The notes under the pieces: generated by a model
Databases searched by the model: none
What the model saw: the letters and a program-made list of their open reading frames with translations, nothing else
Told to the model about the DNA's origin: nothing
Shown here: positions 35,050-47,719 of the stretch, one piece after another
Layout of the letters: each line of letters begins with the position of its first letter
Position numbering within the stretch: the first letter of the stretch is position 1
Assembly (NCBI RefSeq): GCF_039555335.1
Contig: NW_027305500.1
Span: 1 to 64,000 of the forward strand
Length of the DNA stretch: 64,000 nt
Direction of reading: 5' to 3'
From: Amphiura filiformis
Lineage: Eukaryota; Echinodermata; Ophiuroidea; Amphilepidida; Amphiuridae
Made by a program: the position numbers and the translations under genes

Positions 35050-38000
35050 GGTCATAAAGCCTAAAACCTAACCACTTGTGGGATATACTGAGAGTATCAT
35101 ATACGGTAATTGCGTAGCAGTCTCGCCTGTCGCATTTCATGGAACAATCGGCCCTCGAGTCATTATCGGGTGATGCGGAAACTTTGACTGGTGGTACGCT
35201 TTCTGTAGTACTCTGTGTATAGACTATTAAAGTGGATATTTGTCACTTACAAGATCAGAGAAGATCGGGGGGGTCATACCAAAATCAGAAAATCAGTGAA
35301 GTCCTTATCAATTCTCGGGGGAATGTTTCCACTAAAACACTTTTTTACAATAAATGTAAAAAACAAAAGTGAAAAATAAGAAAATACCAAATGTGTACTA
35401 CATAAATAAAAAGGAGGGCTCCCTCTCGCAACAAGACCATGTTATTGTTCAACTCCAAAAGTGGTACACTTGGTCATCTTAATATGACTTAAACTATATA
35501 AGCTACTTTATTTGTCATGAAATATGAGATCAGCAGAAGTTTATTTGATTTGGTCGGGGTTTTGGAATAAATTTATAGACAACACCGCCAGTCTTATTAT
35601 CACTAGAAATACACTTTGGCAGCTATTCAAAGCTTCCTGGAAGTATTAGTGATTGAACAACTACAGAACCAGTAATGTTAGTAACAGAGCATTCCTCTTT
35701 TATGTGTGATCAGCACATATCACAGCAAATATCTATATGACAACAAGTTGAAACAGTAGAGGAATTTTGTGTTAGAGCAGGGATGCAAGTCAGAGTAGTT
35801 GCCTGTACTTTTAAAAATAATCTGTCTCCATATTCAATATGTTTCGAGGTTCATAATATAAAATGAGGGGAATCATATTAACCCCAAACGCAGTGATGTA
35901 GACAGGATCATAGTGTCACGGGGGTCAAGGGGAGGGGGGTATAAAATTTGATTCAGAGGTGGCTTGTGCTGTTGAGTGAGCTGGAGTAGTCTGTATCATG
36001 ATGTGATTGTTTACTCAAGCAAACGCCTGTTCAGTAGCTTCGACATTCGGGTCATGCTGTGTATACAGCTCAACTTACCGTACTTTTCCTGACCAGACAG
36101 TCCATGCCAAAATTGTTACTACACCTTTACATTTCATCGAATCTCTTTTTTATGTCTGTCATTTTGAACATCACACTTGAAAGATGTATGCTATGTAGAA
36201 ACTTTATTTTGCAATTTCATAATTTGCATATTATTAGCATATTTGCAAGAAAAAACATGAAAATCAATAAATACCTATATTTTTCACAATTTCAATATTT
36301 TATTAGAAGCATGTAGGCCGTTTGTTATGACTTGATGAATGAAGCTGTTAAACAGATTTTGATATTTTTGCTTATTTTTCCTTTTTTGCCCCAAAATGTG
36401 TAAAAATCACAATTTTTTGGATGACCTATATTTTCTTTGAATATTTATAAAAATTTCTTAATTTAGGTATAATGCAGTGCAGAAAAAGATGTCAAAAAAA
36501 TCTGTTAAACAGATTTCCAATAAATTGTTCCATTTTCCATTTTGGGTTAAATACTCAATTTTCATGCGCGGGATATTTGAAACATAAAATGAAAACATGT
36601 CCATTGCACTTTTTCCTCGAGATATACTATAATATCAAGGTTACGGATATATTATAATCCCTTCTTATCTTCACTGATCCATCAGATACCTATTGTTATG
36701 AATGATCAATGTAAAGGTTCAGAACTGGGCTACTAATGGTCTGTCAAGTGTCTATAGTTATTTTCATGACTGTGTCAACTCAAAAATCATGAAAAGTCGA
36801 ATGTAGGAAAATTATGATCAGTTGAGCTGTAGCATATTTTGGTTAATTAAGATACAATTCGTTACAGAGATAGAAGATAAGATGTGTTTCATCAAAATCT
36901 ATGGTTTCATGCAATATGATTCATCTGTCCTTCACATGATTAGGGACGCACCATTAGACTTCAAGTGGAGAGGGCTAAGAAGTTTCGAAAAAAAAAATAC
37001 ATTGGCTAGAGTGATGTAGGCCTATATGTTGAATTGCACCACAACTAAGGGTATGCATGATTGCTATATATTGGTGATATTAACCTACTATTCCTTAGCC
37101 ATATTTCTAAAAGGGAACACTAAGTGTGTTTTGTCTATTAAACATGGCAAGACAGTCTTGATGAAAACTATGTGTCTTTCTGAATGGTTTCAAGGATCCA
37201 AGATATGACTACTATACGGTTTGACTACCAGAAAAAATCATGAAATCTTTTGTATCCAAATAAATTATAGTTAGATTGTACTGTCGTTCGATATATTGAC
37301 ATTTGATCCTGATGTGACAAAAAAAAATAGCTAAGATTGTTTAAACAAAGATTACTCTAAATTTGTTCCCCATTTAGCCAAATGATGAACTTTGTCGCTG
37401 CTCATCCCTTTTTAAGGGATTTTTTATTTAATTTTCACTTGGCTCTGAAAGCAAGTGTCCCTCACACCAAAATCTGGCATGTTAAGGGGGCATAAGGGAG
37501 GCGTCAAGCGATGTTTTTGGAGCAGCGCCCCAGGCGCGCTCCCTATTTAATTTCATCAAAGCAGCCTACAGACGAATGGTGGTTCTCCGTGACTTTCTTT
37601 GATACACCATTGAACAAACACGCGATAAATGAGCTTATAATGAAACCAAAAATGCAGTGTAGTCTCATCCCCGCTCTGTATTTGCCACTATCAGAAACAG
37701 CACGACATAAACCGACTGATAAGGAGACTGTATAATATCCGTGACAACATTTTTGCGACACCCTTTAGTGAATGTTATTAATAACGTAAGGGTGCTGTTG
37801 TGGGTCTGTATCATGATGTGATTGTTTACTCAAGCAAACTACATTTAGCTTCGACATTCGGGTCATTGGATCAATTAAGATAAAATTCGTTACAGAGAAG
37901 ATAAGATGTGTGTTTGTTTCATGCAATATGATTCATCTGTCTTTCACATGATATGGCTAGGGTGATGTAAGCCTGTATTGAATTGCACCATAACTAAGGG

Positions 38001-40139
38001 TATGCATGATTGCTATATATTAGCCTGGCCCTACTATTCCTTAGCCATATTGCTAAAAGGGAACAATAAGTGTTTTTTGTCTATTAAACATGGTAAGAGA
38101 GTCTTGGTGAAAACTATGCGTCTTTCTGAATGATTTCAAGGATCCAAGATATGACAACTATACGGTTTAACTACCAGAAAAAATCATGAAATCCTTTGTA
38201 TCCAAATAAATTATAGTTAGCTTGTACTGTCGTTCGAAATATTGACATTTGATCCTGATGTGACAAAAAATAGAAAAGATTGTTTAAACACATATAAATG
38301 AGTACAGTTCACTTGTACTTGTCATTTAAACATGACATTTGCCGTCATGATAAACTTAAGTGAAGCACAAACATAGTCATTTTCAAGACGAATAAAACAT
38401 AGGCAACCTTGGCTCATGGGGCCCAATAAAATTGGATTGGACATTTACTACTCATTAATATAGGCCTACTTCAAGTTGGAATTTTCCTACAACATAATCA
38501 CATGTAAATACATTTTGCATCTGAACAGAATTCTAAATATGTTAACCTATAACCCTTATTTTTCTTACGGTTGTGAAAAGAATAGGCCTATTAGTACGTG
38601 TAAGTCAATGTTTGTCGGTCCACACCTTTGTTGGTGGTGTGTGTGTGGATGTGGATGCGGAGTGGGGTGTGGGGGTGTGTGTTTGGTGCGAGTTGAGGGT
38701 ATTACTACGATGATGATATCACACAAAACTTCACACTTCAGTGGTTTCGTGCAACAAAGATTACTCTAAATTGTTCCCCATATAGTCAAATGATGAACTT
38801 TGTCGCTTCTCATCCCTTTTTAAGGGATTTTTTTTATTGCAGACAATTTTGAGAACTCCTCTCGACAAATAAGTATTGCACAGCCCAGTAAAAGTGGACA
38901 TATAACGTGATATGTTTACCTAATTTATACAGTCTTGTGGTTATAATGGTGTATAAAATCATTTTCTTATACCGCTAGAGGAAGTTTTTAATGAGAAAAC
39001 GGACATTTTGGTGAGAAACGGCCAAAATGGAATGAATTTAAATTTTCTCATTCTTTTGGATGAGAAACTTCGTGGTGTGTGTGTCAATCATTATTGTCTT
39101 ATTAAAACTGGTGAGATTTGGTAATCCCCGGTGAGCTCAAAACAAACATTATTATTTTCTCATCCAAAAGAATGAGAAAATTTAAATTCTTTCCATTTTC
39201 CAATTCTCATCCAAAATTTCGTCCAGACTAGTGTGTGCAACTCATTCTTTGGTGGGAGTCTTGTATTGTGACTTCCCCGAAAAAAACTCTTGCTAATCAA
39301 ATTTTCGTATCTTATACCAAATTTAATTCAAAGATAATTTTCTATGTGAAAATAGTTGAATGGGCAATTGGGTCCAAGCGAAAGAATAGATTTCCAACCT
39401 GTAATTGTGGTAACATATTCAAGCCACAATTTAAAGCAACAATTATTTTCCATCTTTCCTGAGGGCATAACTTTACAATTTGGTGCTTTTGCGGTAAAGA
39501 AAAGAAAGCCATTGATTCTGTTATCGAATCACCAGCGTTGAAGCCTTTATGACCAGCTTGTTGTGTAATTTAGTTTTCAAACCTACTTCTAATTTAATAT
39601 ACGAGCGTAGATTTGTTTGAAGCTCACCTATCACAATTTTTAATAGGTCACAAGATAACAATATTACTCCTTGTTCCAGAAAAATACAGCACTTATTTTT
39701 TGGAATTGACAAAAATAAAAAATATTATCCTAATTTGCCAAATGAAACATAGATAAATCCTAATTCTTCAGTTAGTTCTAACTGGCAATAATAGTTGTTG
39801 TTTTTTGCAATTTGAGTGAAAATTGGCCCAAAATATTGGGCTGTGAAAGTGGTCAAGGAAGCTGTTTTGTGTCAGTGCATTTTGCTGTTGTGTCAGTTGG
39901 ACAACTGTTTGGTTACTGACATGTGTTTTGAGTAGAGTATTGAAGTAATCCTGTGTGTAATAATTATTTTGATTCATATTGATAGACAGGATTTTAAGCT
40001 ATGACCGTCTTATTCACAAGTTGTGAAAAATTATAATTTCTTTTTGAGTTCAGTTTATGAGCAACTGTCGCTATAATACGGAGTTATTATCATTGTATAC
40101 AACTAAGTTAGTCGTTTAATTTTATTCGTTTTAAGAATT
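35050..40139. other. Noncoding spacer with an internal direct duplication
   Basis: No supported gene. Segments 35988-36060 plus 36846-37350 recur at 37803-38290, and 37355-37440 recurs at 38757-38840. A TG/GGTG-rich tract is at 38634-38690. Fragments of the SBP-gene 3' flank occur at 37440-37500 and 38840-38975. A foldback lies at 38990-39225 (arms with CTCATTCTTTTGGATGAGAA). Confidence 0.55.
38990..39225. repeat. Foldback element
   Basis: AATTTAAATTTTCTCATTCT pairs with AGAATGAGAAAATTTAAATT, and the outer arms contain ACATTTTGGTGAGAA and its imperfect complement. The A/T-rich arms flank a loop of about 100 bases. Confidence 0.6.
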
Positions 40140-41255
40140 TTATCTATTCTTACAAATGATATTCTTGTAGCAGTTTCTTATTTTAGTCATCGTAGCTGCA
40201 TACAACAGAGGATTGAAACATGAGTTGATGTACAAAACCGAAAGAAGCAATTCTCTTACGTAACTATCACACTGTGGACAAAACACAGCTAAACCTATAG
40301 CATAATATACATAAGGCAGCACACAAATATTGAGGGTGACGACGAGAGCTCCGAGAGTCACAGCGGCCTTCATATATCGCTTTCTTGAACCAGAAGCAGT
40401 CGTAGTGTTCCCAGTTGAAGCATCCATCTGCGTCGTATTGGTAGATATCGTCGGCACCGTAGTGGAGTTACTCTCTTCATCTGGCGTATGACCAACACGT
40501 CCTCGAAGAATACGCCGTAACTTTATGACAAAAACAACGCTAAAAATGTCTATGACGATCAGCGGAATAAAGATGACAAAAATGAATGAGATGATTGGAA
40601 ATAAAAGAATAAGCTTTGCAGGTGACCGACAGAGCAGCTGATTGTCAATTCCAGTAGATATTTTGGATTTATCAATGAAATGCCACAATATCATTTCCAC
40701 AATCGGAACAGCAGATGAATACACCCAAACGCACAAAATACATAGAAGTATTAGACGTTTAGATTGTAATTTGATGTATTTAGGATACGGTTTAGACAAA
40801 AGAAGATATCGGTCAAGGCAGATCAATGCAGTAGTGTAGTATCCCGCCATCAGAAAGACAGTTGTATAATAAACATAAAGCTGACAAACGAGCTTTCCCC
40901 ATGGCCAATACCCAAGGATTCTATAAGGAACAACTAAAATGAGTGTAAACCCAACACCAAAATCTGCAACAGACAGGTTCAGTATGAATAGGTCACTGGC
41001 TTTTTCTCGTAGAGATCGTACCTTCCAAAACGCTGCTATGGTTCCGCAGTTTCCTATTATTGTCAATATTGTTATTGGAATATGCGTAATCCCGTTAATG
41101 AGTGCTGAAGCCGAATTAAATCTCGAAGTCGTAAAGTTAATCGACTGATCAAATTCCATTTTAAATTCCGAACCGTTCTCGTATATAGGCAGTATAATGC
41201 TCTGCGTCCAACAGCGTTTAAATTTCTGCTTGAAGTGATTACAGGCCAGTGTCAA
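40140..41255 (-). CDS. Class A (rhodopsin-like) GPCR, intronless, orphan
   Basis: This 371-codon single-exon frame has seven hydrophobic segments. Family landmarks are present: GN in TM1 (IGNCGT), LSVADF with D2.50, Cys3.25 (KLVCQL), DRY at the end of TM3 (LDRYLL), Trp in TM4, Pro in TM5 (IPLIV) and NPLLY in TM7. Glycosylation sites NGS and NFT lie in the N-tail. The third loop is about 60 residues and Thr/Ser-rich. Position 3.32 is Thr, not the Asp of amine receptors, and TM6 reads CVLP, lacking the usual Trp6.48. A second Met (MEFDQS, about residue 33) could be the true start. Ligand cannot be named. A candidate AATAAA follows the stop closely (40126-40121). Confidence 0.88.
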   Translation of the reverse strand: MTLACNHFKQKFKRCWTQSIILPIYENGSEFKMEFDQSINFTTSRFNSASALINGITHIPITILTIIGNCGTIAAFWKVRSLREKASDLFILNLSVADFGVGFTLILVVPYRILGYWPWGKLVCQLYVYYTTVFLMAGYYTTALICLDRYLLLSKPYPKYIKLQSKRLILLCILCVWVYSSAVPIVEMILWHFIDKSKISTGIDNQLLCRSPAKLILLFPIISFIFVIFIPLIVIDIFSVVFVIKLRRILRGRVGHTPDEESNSTTVPTISTNTTQMDASTGNTTTASGSRKRYMKAAVTLGALVVTLNICVLPYVYYAIGLAVFCPQCDSYVRELLLSVLYINSCFNPLLYAATMTKIRNCYKNIICKNR

Positions 41256-42737
41256 GGGGGTGACACTAACTTCACGGTTGTTCTATTATCAACGCAAACC
41301 TATGACAAATCCCGCTGGTTTGCTAGTTAGAAAATGAGGCCAGTTATCGATCGGTTATGAATAATTAATTTCGATCCCTTTTAGGGTTGGCAAATAACGA
41401 CGCCGTTAGTTTTGCGAACTCTGCCTGTTCAATGCGAGTAGCAAGCTTGAAAGTGCGCCAGCTAGCAGAGCAGGGAGCAATCCGGTGATGGCGCACTAGT
41501 ATTTCCCATCAGGCACCAGTGATTTGTTTTTTACAGAAAGTCTACTAATTTGATAATGGAATAACCTTTCGCAATAGTAATGTCGAAATTAGGAATTGGT
41601 GTCAATAATACGACGGTAGTGTATCACTTGAATTTGATACGATATTCAGCCAGCGATTTAGCGATAAAAAAACCTTTGACCACTGACCTGACCTGAAGCA
41701 CGTGAGGCGCCATATTCGTTTGTTTTTATTTCCTCGTGTGATAATAAATATCATTCAAACTATTGTTGTCGGCCGTGAACGTAGTTTATTACTGGCCTAA
41801 GAAGTTTGTTTTAAAAACAAGTAAATAATCATCACTCACCGTTCTATTTGATCTTGTGGATTTCCCAACACGTAATAAATTGAAACGCCGCTACCGGATT
41901 GCTCTCAGGTAGTAAAGCGGGCGCACTTTCAACCTTCGAAGCTTGCTATTCACTACCGGTAGTAATATTAATTAAGTGATGTCACTGACGTGCAGCGTTT
42001 CTGGAATAGCACTTGCATCGTGCATGTATAATTTGAATGTAGCTTGCTGTATTCAATATGTGCATGCATATTACAGGAGTTTAGGCCCATCGAAAAAACA
42101 ATTGAATAATTTAGGAGATTATCAGGGGCTGTGAATAATTATGAGTCCTGGGGAGGGTAAAATTGGGGTGAGAGGGGTGCGATTTTGGCCTTAAAACGCT
42201 TTAAAAGGCTTAGGATAACCAGGGGGGCGGGTACTTGGATTATTTTTCGACGGAGATGTGCGGCCCGAGCTTCCAAACCCATAACCATTTCTAAGGGTCA
42301 CGATTTTACCGAAAATAGGTAGGCCTTCTACCCATATCTAAGGATTGTCAGGAAAGTAAGGACCCATATTGAGCAACATGTTTTCCGGCATGTTTTTCAC
42401 ACATAGCATGGAAAATCTAAAAGGGAGACCCATGTTTAAGGATTTTCGTGGAAAACCTTATACGTGAGTACCCCCTGGGGAGGATAATAGTAAGGTCCGG
42501 AAACGCTTATGATATGGAAATTTTATTTTGAACAAAAATTCTTTAATCACTAGCGACGGTTTCGCCTACCATGGTCAATAATGAGTAAAATATCGGTTTA
42601 GTTTAAAAAAAAAGTTTCAGTTTACTGTAGGCCTACATCTACAAATCTGATGTATTTAATCATTATTTGGGATCCCAATAATTTGAATGTCCAACAGGGG
42701 GGTAGTCACAATATTTTGGCAGGCTGAGAGGGGAAAG
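41256..42737. other. Upstream spacer of the GPCR
   Basis: It would contain the GPCR promoter and 5' leader. No conserved motif was fixed. No reading frame of interest and no clear repeat was seen apart from GGGTACTT/GAGTACCC-like words at 42228-42470. Confidence 0.4.
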
Positions 42738-42740
42738 CGA

Positions 42741-42741
42741 T

Positions 42742-42812
<71 letters not shown>

Positions 42813-42815
42813 TTA
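42741..42815 (+). repeat. (TTTA)n microsatellite
   Basis: About 18 uninterrupted TTTA units. It lies on the tail side of a minus-strand tRNA-like SINE head at 43175-43245. Confidence 0.95.
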
Positions 42816-43174
42816 TAATTATTAAGGCTTGTTCAAGTAACTCACCTCTAACATTTCACGCACTCACTTGCACCGGCTCAACAAATCAATCAATCAGTTA
42901 ATTAATCAATCAATTCACAAACAATGAATATGAATAAATTATATGATATTCAAATTCGATCAATAGACATATCATATCAAACCATCAAACAATGAATAAA
43001 TGAACTGATCGACCAAGAGCCCTTTTTTCTAAAGAGTGTGAGTGAGTGATTAAACAAAATAAATACATGCATAATTATTTACATAAATAAACAAATAAAT
43101 AAAAAATGAAATAAATAAATAAGAAAAATTTGAACAATGGTATCGTAGCATTGCATTCACAAAAACAAACATTG

Positions 43175-43245
43175 CTGACAGGAGGACTCGAACCAGCAAT
43201 CTTTGCTTCACCAGTCTGATGCTCTACCACTGTGCTACGACGTCG
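43175..43245 (-). repeat. tRNA-like SINE head (minus strand)
   Basis: Minus strand reads GTAGCACAGTGGTAGAGCAT (A box) and GGTTCGAGTCC (B box). The acceptor arms do not pair convincingly, so this is a tRNA-derived SINE or pseudogene and not a functional tRNA. Confidence 0.5.
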
Positions 43246-43553
43246 TCTAGTGGTGAGGATCTAGTTTTAGCCTATACAGTGTTCGTCTGTGACAATGCCG
43301 CCTCGTGAAATGAATTTAAAGTTATTTTGATATCTTGTTTGTTTGTTTTTTATTTGGCAAGATCATTAGAATACAAAAACAAATTATAGAGACAGAAAAA
43401 TCATTACAAAGTACAACAATGTGACAAATTATTTAAAGCTTAAATTAATCAGCCACAAAGCCATTTAGGAACAGGGCACACGGACAAAAAAAAATGACAA
43501 GCCGGGATAACCCATTAAGCCCGCAGAAAAGGCAAGCTTATTTCCGATGGGGT

Positions 43554-44349
43554 CCCAGCATACTGCAGTTACTGTCCGTTTTCCTATACACAATACACAG
43601 TGCTCTTTCCCATTGACGCGTGACCTTTACAAATAGCCCTACGTTAACAGTATGGGGATATGACTAGTTAACGTCGCTGTGTGAAAAATAACCGGCCAAT
43701 ATTAAAAGTACTCTTCTAAAGTTCTAGAAAATATAGGTTTTTAACATGTCCTAAATTTTTAGCTAATTTAGATGTTTGGAAATATTCGTACTTTGGTGTT
43801 TTAGTTAATGTTATAGGTAATAGTACATTGCCTAGTTAACGTCGCTGTGTGAAAAATAACCGGCCAATATTAAAAGTACTCTTCTAAAATTCTAGACAAT
43901 ATAGTTTTGTAACATGTCCTAAATTTTTAGCTAATTTAGGTGTTTGGAGAGGGTCGTACTTTTGTGTTTTAGGAAGGACATGTAAACGACAGATAACACC
44001 AAAAATATGAAGAAATTATTTCCAAACCGTGTTAAGTCAAAAATCATTATGTTGCTCATTTTCAAGAATGCTGGTTTACAAAAAGCACGCCATTGTCTGA
44101 TTTCGTGAACAAAGCCACACATAACATTGTTTCCTTTCGTTTCCTTTATAATCGGTTACCCATCTGAAGCTATGAATACCAGCTTTATTGCGATATCGCA
44201 CATGAAAACAGTCACTTGTGCACAACCAGAGAAGATCCGATTTAATCAGTTGAGCTGTTTCAATGAGTGTTATCTTGGTTTAATAGCTTTTAATGGGGTT
44301 AAGTCCTGCAAAGGTCGAGATGAATTCTACTGTAGACATGACTGCATCA
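43554..44349. repeat. 0.8-kb repeat block, copy 1
   Basis: Nearly identical to 54974-55763 in direct orientation. Both contain two internal units about 168 bases apart starting TAGTTAACGTCGCTGTGTG. Shadow reading frames across it are shared by both copies because the DNA is duplicated; none looks like a known protein. Confidence 0.8.
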
Positions 44350-44390
44350 TGGGAAAAGATGAGAGAACAAATGGGAAACCAAAAAAGTGC

Positions 44391-44798
44391 CTACACAGTG
44401 AAATCAGACATCTCTTGACTGGGAGAGTTGCTGGCTAGATGTTGTTTGACACTTTGTTTAAATGCAGACTTGGTAGGCAATCCCTTGATGTTTGATGGGA
44501 GATCATTCCAGTCCAAAATGGCTTTGTAGTAGAATGTGTTTGAGGCAATACCTTTTACCCTAGGAACAATGAAATTGGATTCACTTGATCTGGTTCCATA
44601 AGAGTGAGCACTTGATGTTCTAGTGAAATTCTGATTAAGATAAAGTGCACCTTGACAATGGTAGATGTTAAAGACATGGTTAAGCCTCAGCTGTCTTTTT
44701 TTTTTCAATAGAGCCGTAACATTTTGTTTAAAGATCTCAATTTTTATTTTCTTTAGAGCAGAGACAAATATTTCCCCTTTTCTACAATTTGAGCCCAA
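44391..44798 (-). mobile_element. C-terminal fragment of a LINE reverse transcriptase ORF
   Basis: A 135-codon frame ends with the tail typical of CR1/L2-group non-LTR ORF2 proteins: HSYGTRSSESNFIVPRV, then FYYKAILDWNDLPSNIK and AFKQSVKQHL. The RT core is absent, so this is a 5'-truncated copy. It directly follows the 43554 repeat block. Confidence 0.7.
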
Positions 44799-44859
44799 AA
44801 TAAGAATCTACTTCTTTTATTACTGATTTAATGTTACACGTCTCACAACAGATATTTAG

Positions 44860-44935
44860 CTGGCTTAGTGGTATTGCACTGTGCTTTTTAACCGGGAGGT
44901 ACCGAGATCGATTCCCACCTCTGCCTGTAATTTTT
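44860..44935 (+). repeat. tRNA-like SINE head
   Basis: TAGCTGGCTTAGTGGTATTG (A-box-like) and GAGATCGATTCCCACC (B-box-like) are spaced as in a tRNA and followed by a T run. Confidence 0.45.
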
Positions 44936-45216
44936 TTTCAAGCCTGGGAAATAATAAGTTTATTTGGCTTCACAACGCTAAATTATTCATGACTTGCCCA
45001 ACCTGGTGGTGTAAAGTGCTCCCCATAACATATGAATATTAAGCAATAACACAATGGCTAATTTAAATAAGAAAGCGTCACATGCAAATGAGGGATTGCC
45101 CTCTCCAGGAATTGCTTCATGCCAGTGTGCTGATACGAGATGACGTCATGACGTAAGCTAATTATGAGGTGAAATGACACTTCTTTTCTAGCGTTCTTTT
45201 CTAACTTGCCTAGGAG

Positions 45217-45663
45217 CAGTGTTGCCAAAACTTTTCAGCATCAAGGCGCGGCGCATTGACTCGCCAGGCCGCGGTAAAGGATTCTCAAGTAGCCCAATTT
45301 TTTAAGCTTCCAAAAAAGCGCCCAATACCGGATATTTGGGCGGATTTACCCGAATTTAGAACGCAAAACACCCAATTGGGCGGAAAAGCACTTGACTTTG
45401 AAACTTCCGGTACTTACTGGGAAGTTACTGACCGATCAATAAATGGTCACTAAACCCATTGTAATTTCAATTTTGAGCTTCAAAGACTCAAAACCTTAAT
45501 AAATCGGCTAAATTGAAAGGAAAATACATCAAATTAGTGCCGCGGCCTGAGACTGGCAAAAGTAGCCCAATTTTAGACAAGTAGCGGCATGCTTTTTTGA
45601 GTAGCGGCAAGTGATCGCCAAGTAGCCCAATTGTGCGCCCAAGGCGCAGCGTTGGCATCACTG
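45217..45663. mobile_element. hAT-type MITE with 8-bp target duplication
   Basis: Ends CAGTGTTGCCAA and the complement of CAGTGATGCCAACG are flanked by perfect CCTAGGAG at 45209-45216 and 45664-45671. Eight-base duplications with CAGTG-type ends fit hAT. The interior has repeated GTAGCCCAATT and GTAGCGGCAAG words and no transposase. Confidence 0.85.
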
Positions 45664-46494
45664 CCTAGGAGTAGTTGCAACAGTATATGCAATATGCATA
45701 CCAGGACGACAACACAATAGACAATATAAGGTCATGTTTTTAGCACATTTGCAACGCAAATGATGCTATAGGCATGGTCTAGATTTCTGTATGTTTTTTT
45801 CTTTCTCTTGCTACATCGTTTGAGCAATGGATCTGGTAATTTGAGGCGGCGATCTTTGCATGATCGTTCATGATTGTTACTTATTTAGCTAGGAAAATTC
45901 GGACGGAAAGTGTCATTTTTGGAGCATTTTGTTACGAACATTTTTACCAAATTTCATGGAATAGTCTCCTATGCAGACTGTTTGTGGTGCTTTTCATATT
46001 ACAAACACTGTACAAACTCCTTAATCTGGCGATTTTGTAAAAGAGATGTTGAACTTTACTGCTTTTCAGTGCTGCTTTGCCTTACATTCGGCAAGTCAAT
46101 AGATAAAGCACCAATTGGGCTCGTGCTGTCTATACGCCCCTACTTCTGTGCACGAGCCATGAGCAAGTAGTGTCTCAAATTCTCCAAATTAGTGCACATT
46201 CAGAACTATAATAGCAAAACTTTGTTTATATCATAGGCACTGACACATTTAATGCTAGTCCAGACTTTGTGTCTTTGTAACATATTAACACCTTTCTAGT
46301 TTTTCAATTAACACATTTAATGCTACAACATTTAATGGTTTGTTGGTCTTGCACAGATCCTGTACACTGTAAATATAAACTTAGAAATGTGAGGAAAAGT
46401 GATTGACTATAGCAAGGAAGAAATTAATGTCCAGACTTGATGTCTTTTTAACATATTAACACCTACTTGTTAGGTCATTGTTAAGGTGGTGTTA

Positions 46495-47105
46495 AAGGCA
46501 AGGTTTAGGGAAATCATGAATTCCAACATTTTTGCAAATATCTCCAAAACCTTTCATGATACAATCTCAAGTGAGTTTGTACTTATGTAGGGATATGTTG
46601 GCCATGTTATGAAGGTAATAAAACCGTTGCCATGGTAACCAAACAGTTGCTATTGGCTTCTGACCAATCACATTGAAAGTTTTTTCGCAAATCACTTCAT
46701 TTGTCCCAATAAAAGTATACTCACATGTTGAGTCATGTTCCTGCGCACCTCCACTGATTTTCCCGTAAAAAAATCCCAGTGGAATTCCCCCTGGGGGTCA
46801 AAGTGAAATTTTTGTTTTTTGGCCACAGATTCCACATTACTTACAAACTTTTTACGGAAAAATCAGCAGAGGTCATTTGTGATGTTCTTGAACGATTTGA
46901 CACCATTTCCGAATTTATTTGGACATGTGCAATTTCAACCATATGAGAGCAGTATCCAGGTCTGAAATTTCTCGATCCCTGGAGAGCAATAATCAGAGGA
47001 GGTAGGGTGCTGAAAACACTGCCTAAAATTTTTAAAAATAATTATCTTCTTCTGTGCCAAAGATGAAAACGATCCATAGATCTTTAATTTGCATTTTAAA
47101 CCACC
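46495..47105. mobile_element. TTAA-flanked MITE
   Basis: Bounded by TTAA, with inverted ends GGTGGTGTTAAAGGC and GCATTTTAAACCACC. TTAA targets are used by piggyBac and Kolobok groups; no transposase is present to decide. Confidence 0.65.
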
Positions 47106-47410
47106 TTAAGTTGTAAATTTCTCAGTATCAATAAAATTACTGAGCAAACATAGATAATGGAATTATCTGTGGAGCAAATTAATACGCTTAATTCTAATCA
47201 GTTAATTCCAATCATTTACAATCTGATTATACTATCTTCTGTGCCAAAGATGAAAACGATCCATAGATCTTTAATTTACATTTAAAACCACCTTAAGTTG
47301 TTGTAAATTTCTCAGTATCAATAAAATGACTGAGCAAACACAGATAATGGAATTATCTGTGGAGCAAATTAATACCCTTAATTCCAATCATTTACAATGT
47401 GATTAAAAAA
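47040..47410 (+). repeat. Tandem duplication of about 185 bp
   Basis: Two adjacent copies each contain GTGCCAAAGATGAAAACGAT, CCACCTTAAGTTG and GATAATGGAATTATCTGTGG. The duplication includes the right end of the TTAA MITE. Confidence 0.8.
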
Positions 47411-47719
47411 ACTAAACTCATGTATAAAGGGCTGTAACTACAGATCTATAATACACTGTAAATGAAAATATCATTGGAAAGAGCAAATTCTACATGTTTC
47501 AATAAAAAAAATTGATGTAACTGCTCACAGCAAACCCAAGAATAAAACCACCCATATTTAGCGGCACACAAAGTACACAGGTTCACTTCCCAAATACCTA
47601 GTTTATGCATATTTTTAACATAATGTGACATAAAAATGAACAAATATGCTACAATTTTTATTGAACCTTACCTCTGGCAAAACTACATTTTCCCAGCATG
47701 CCCAGATTATTGTGCAATA

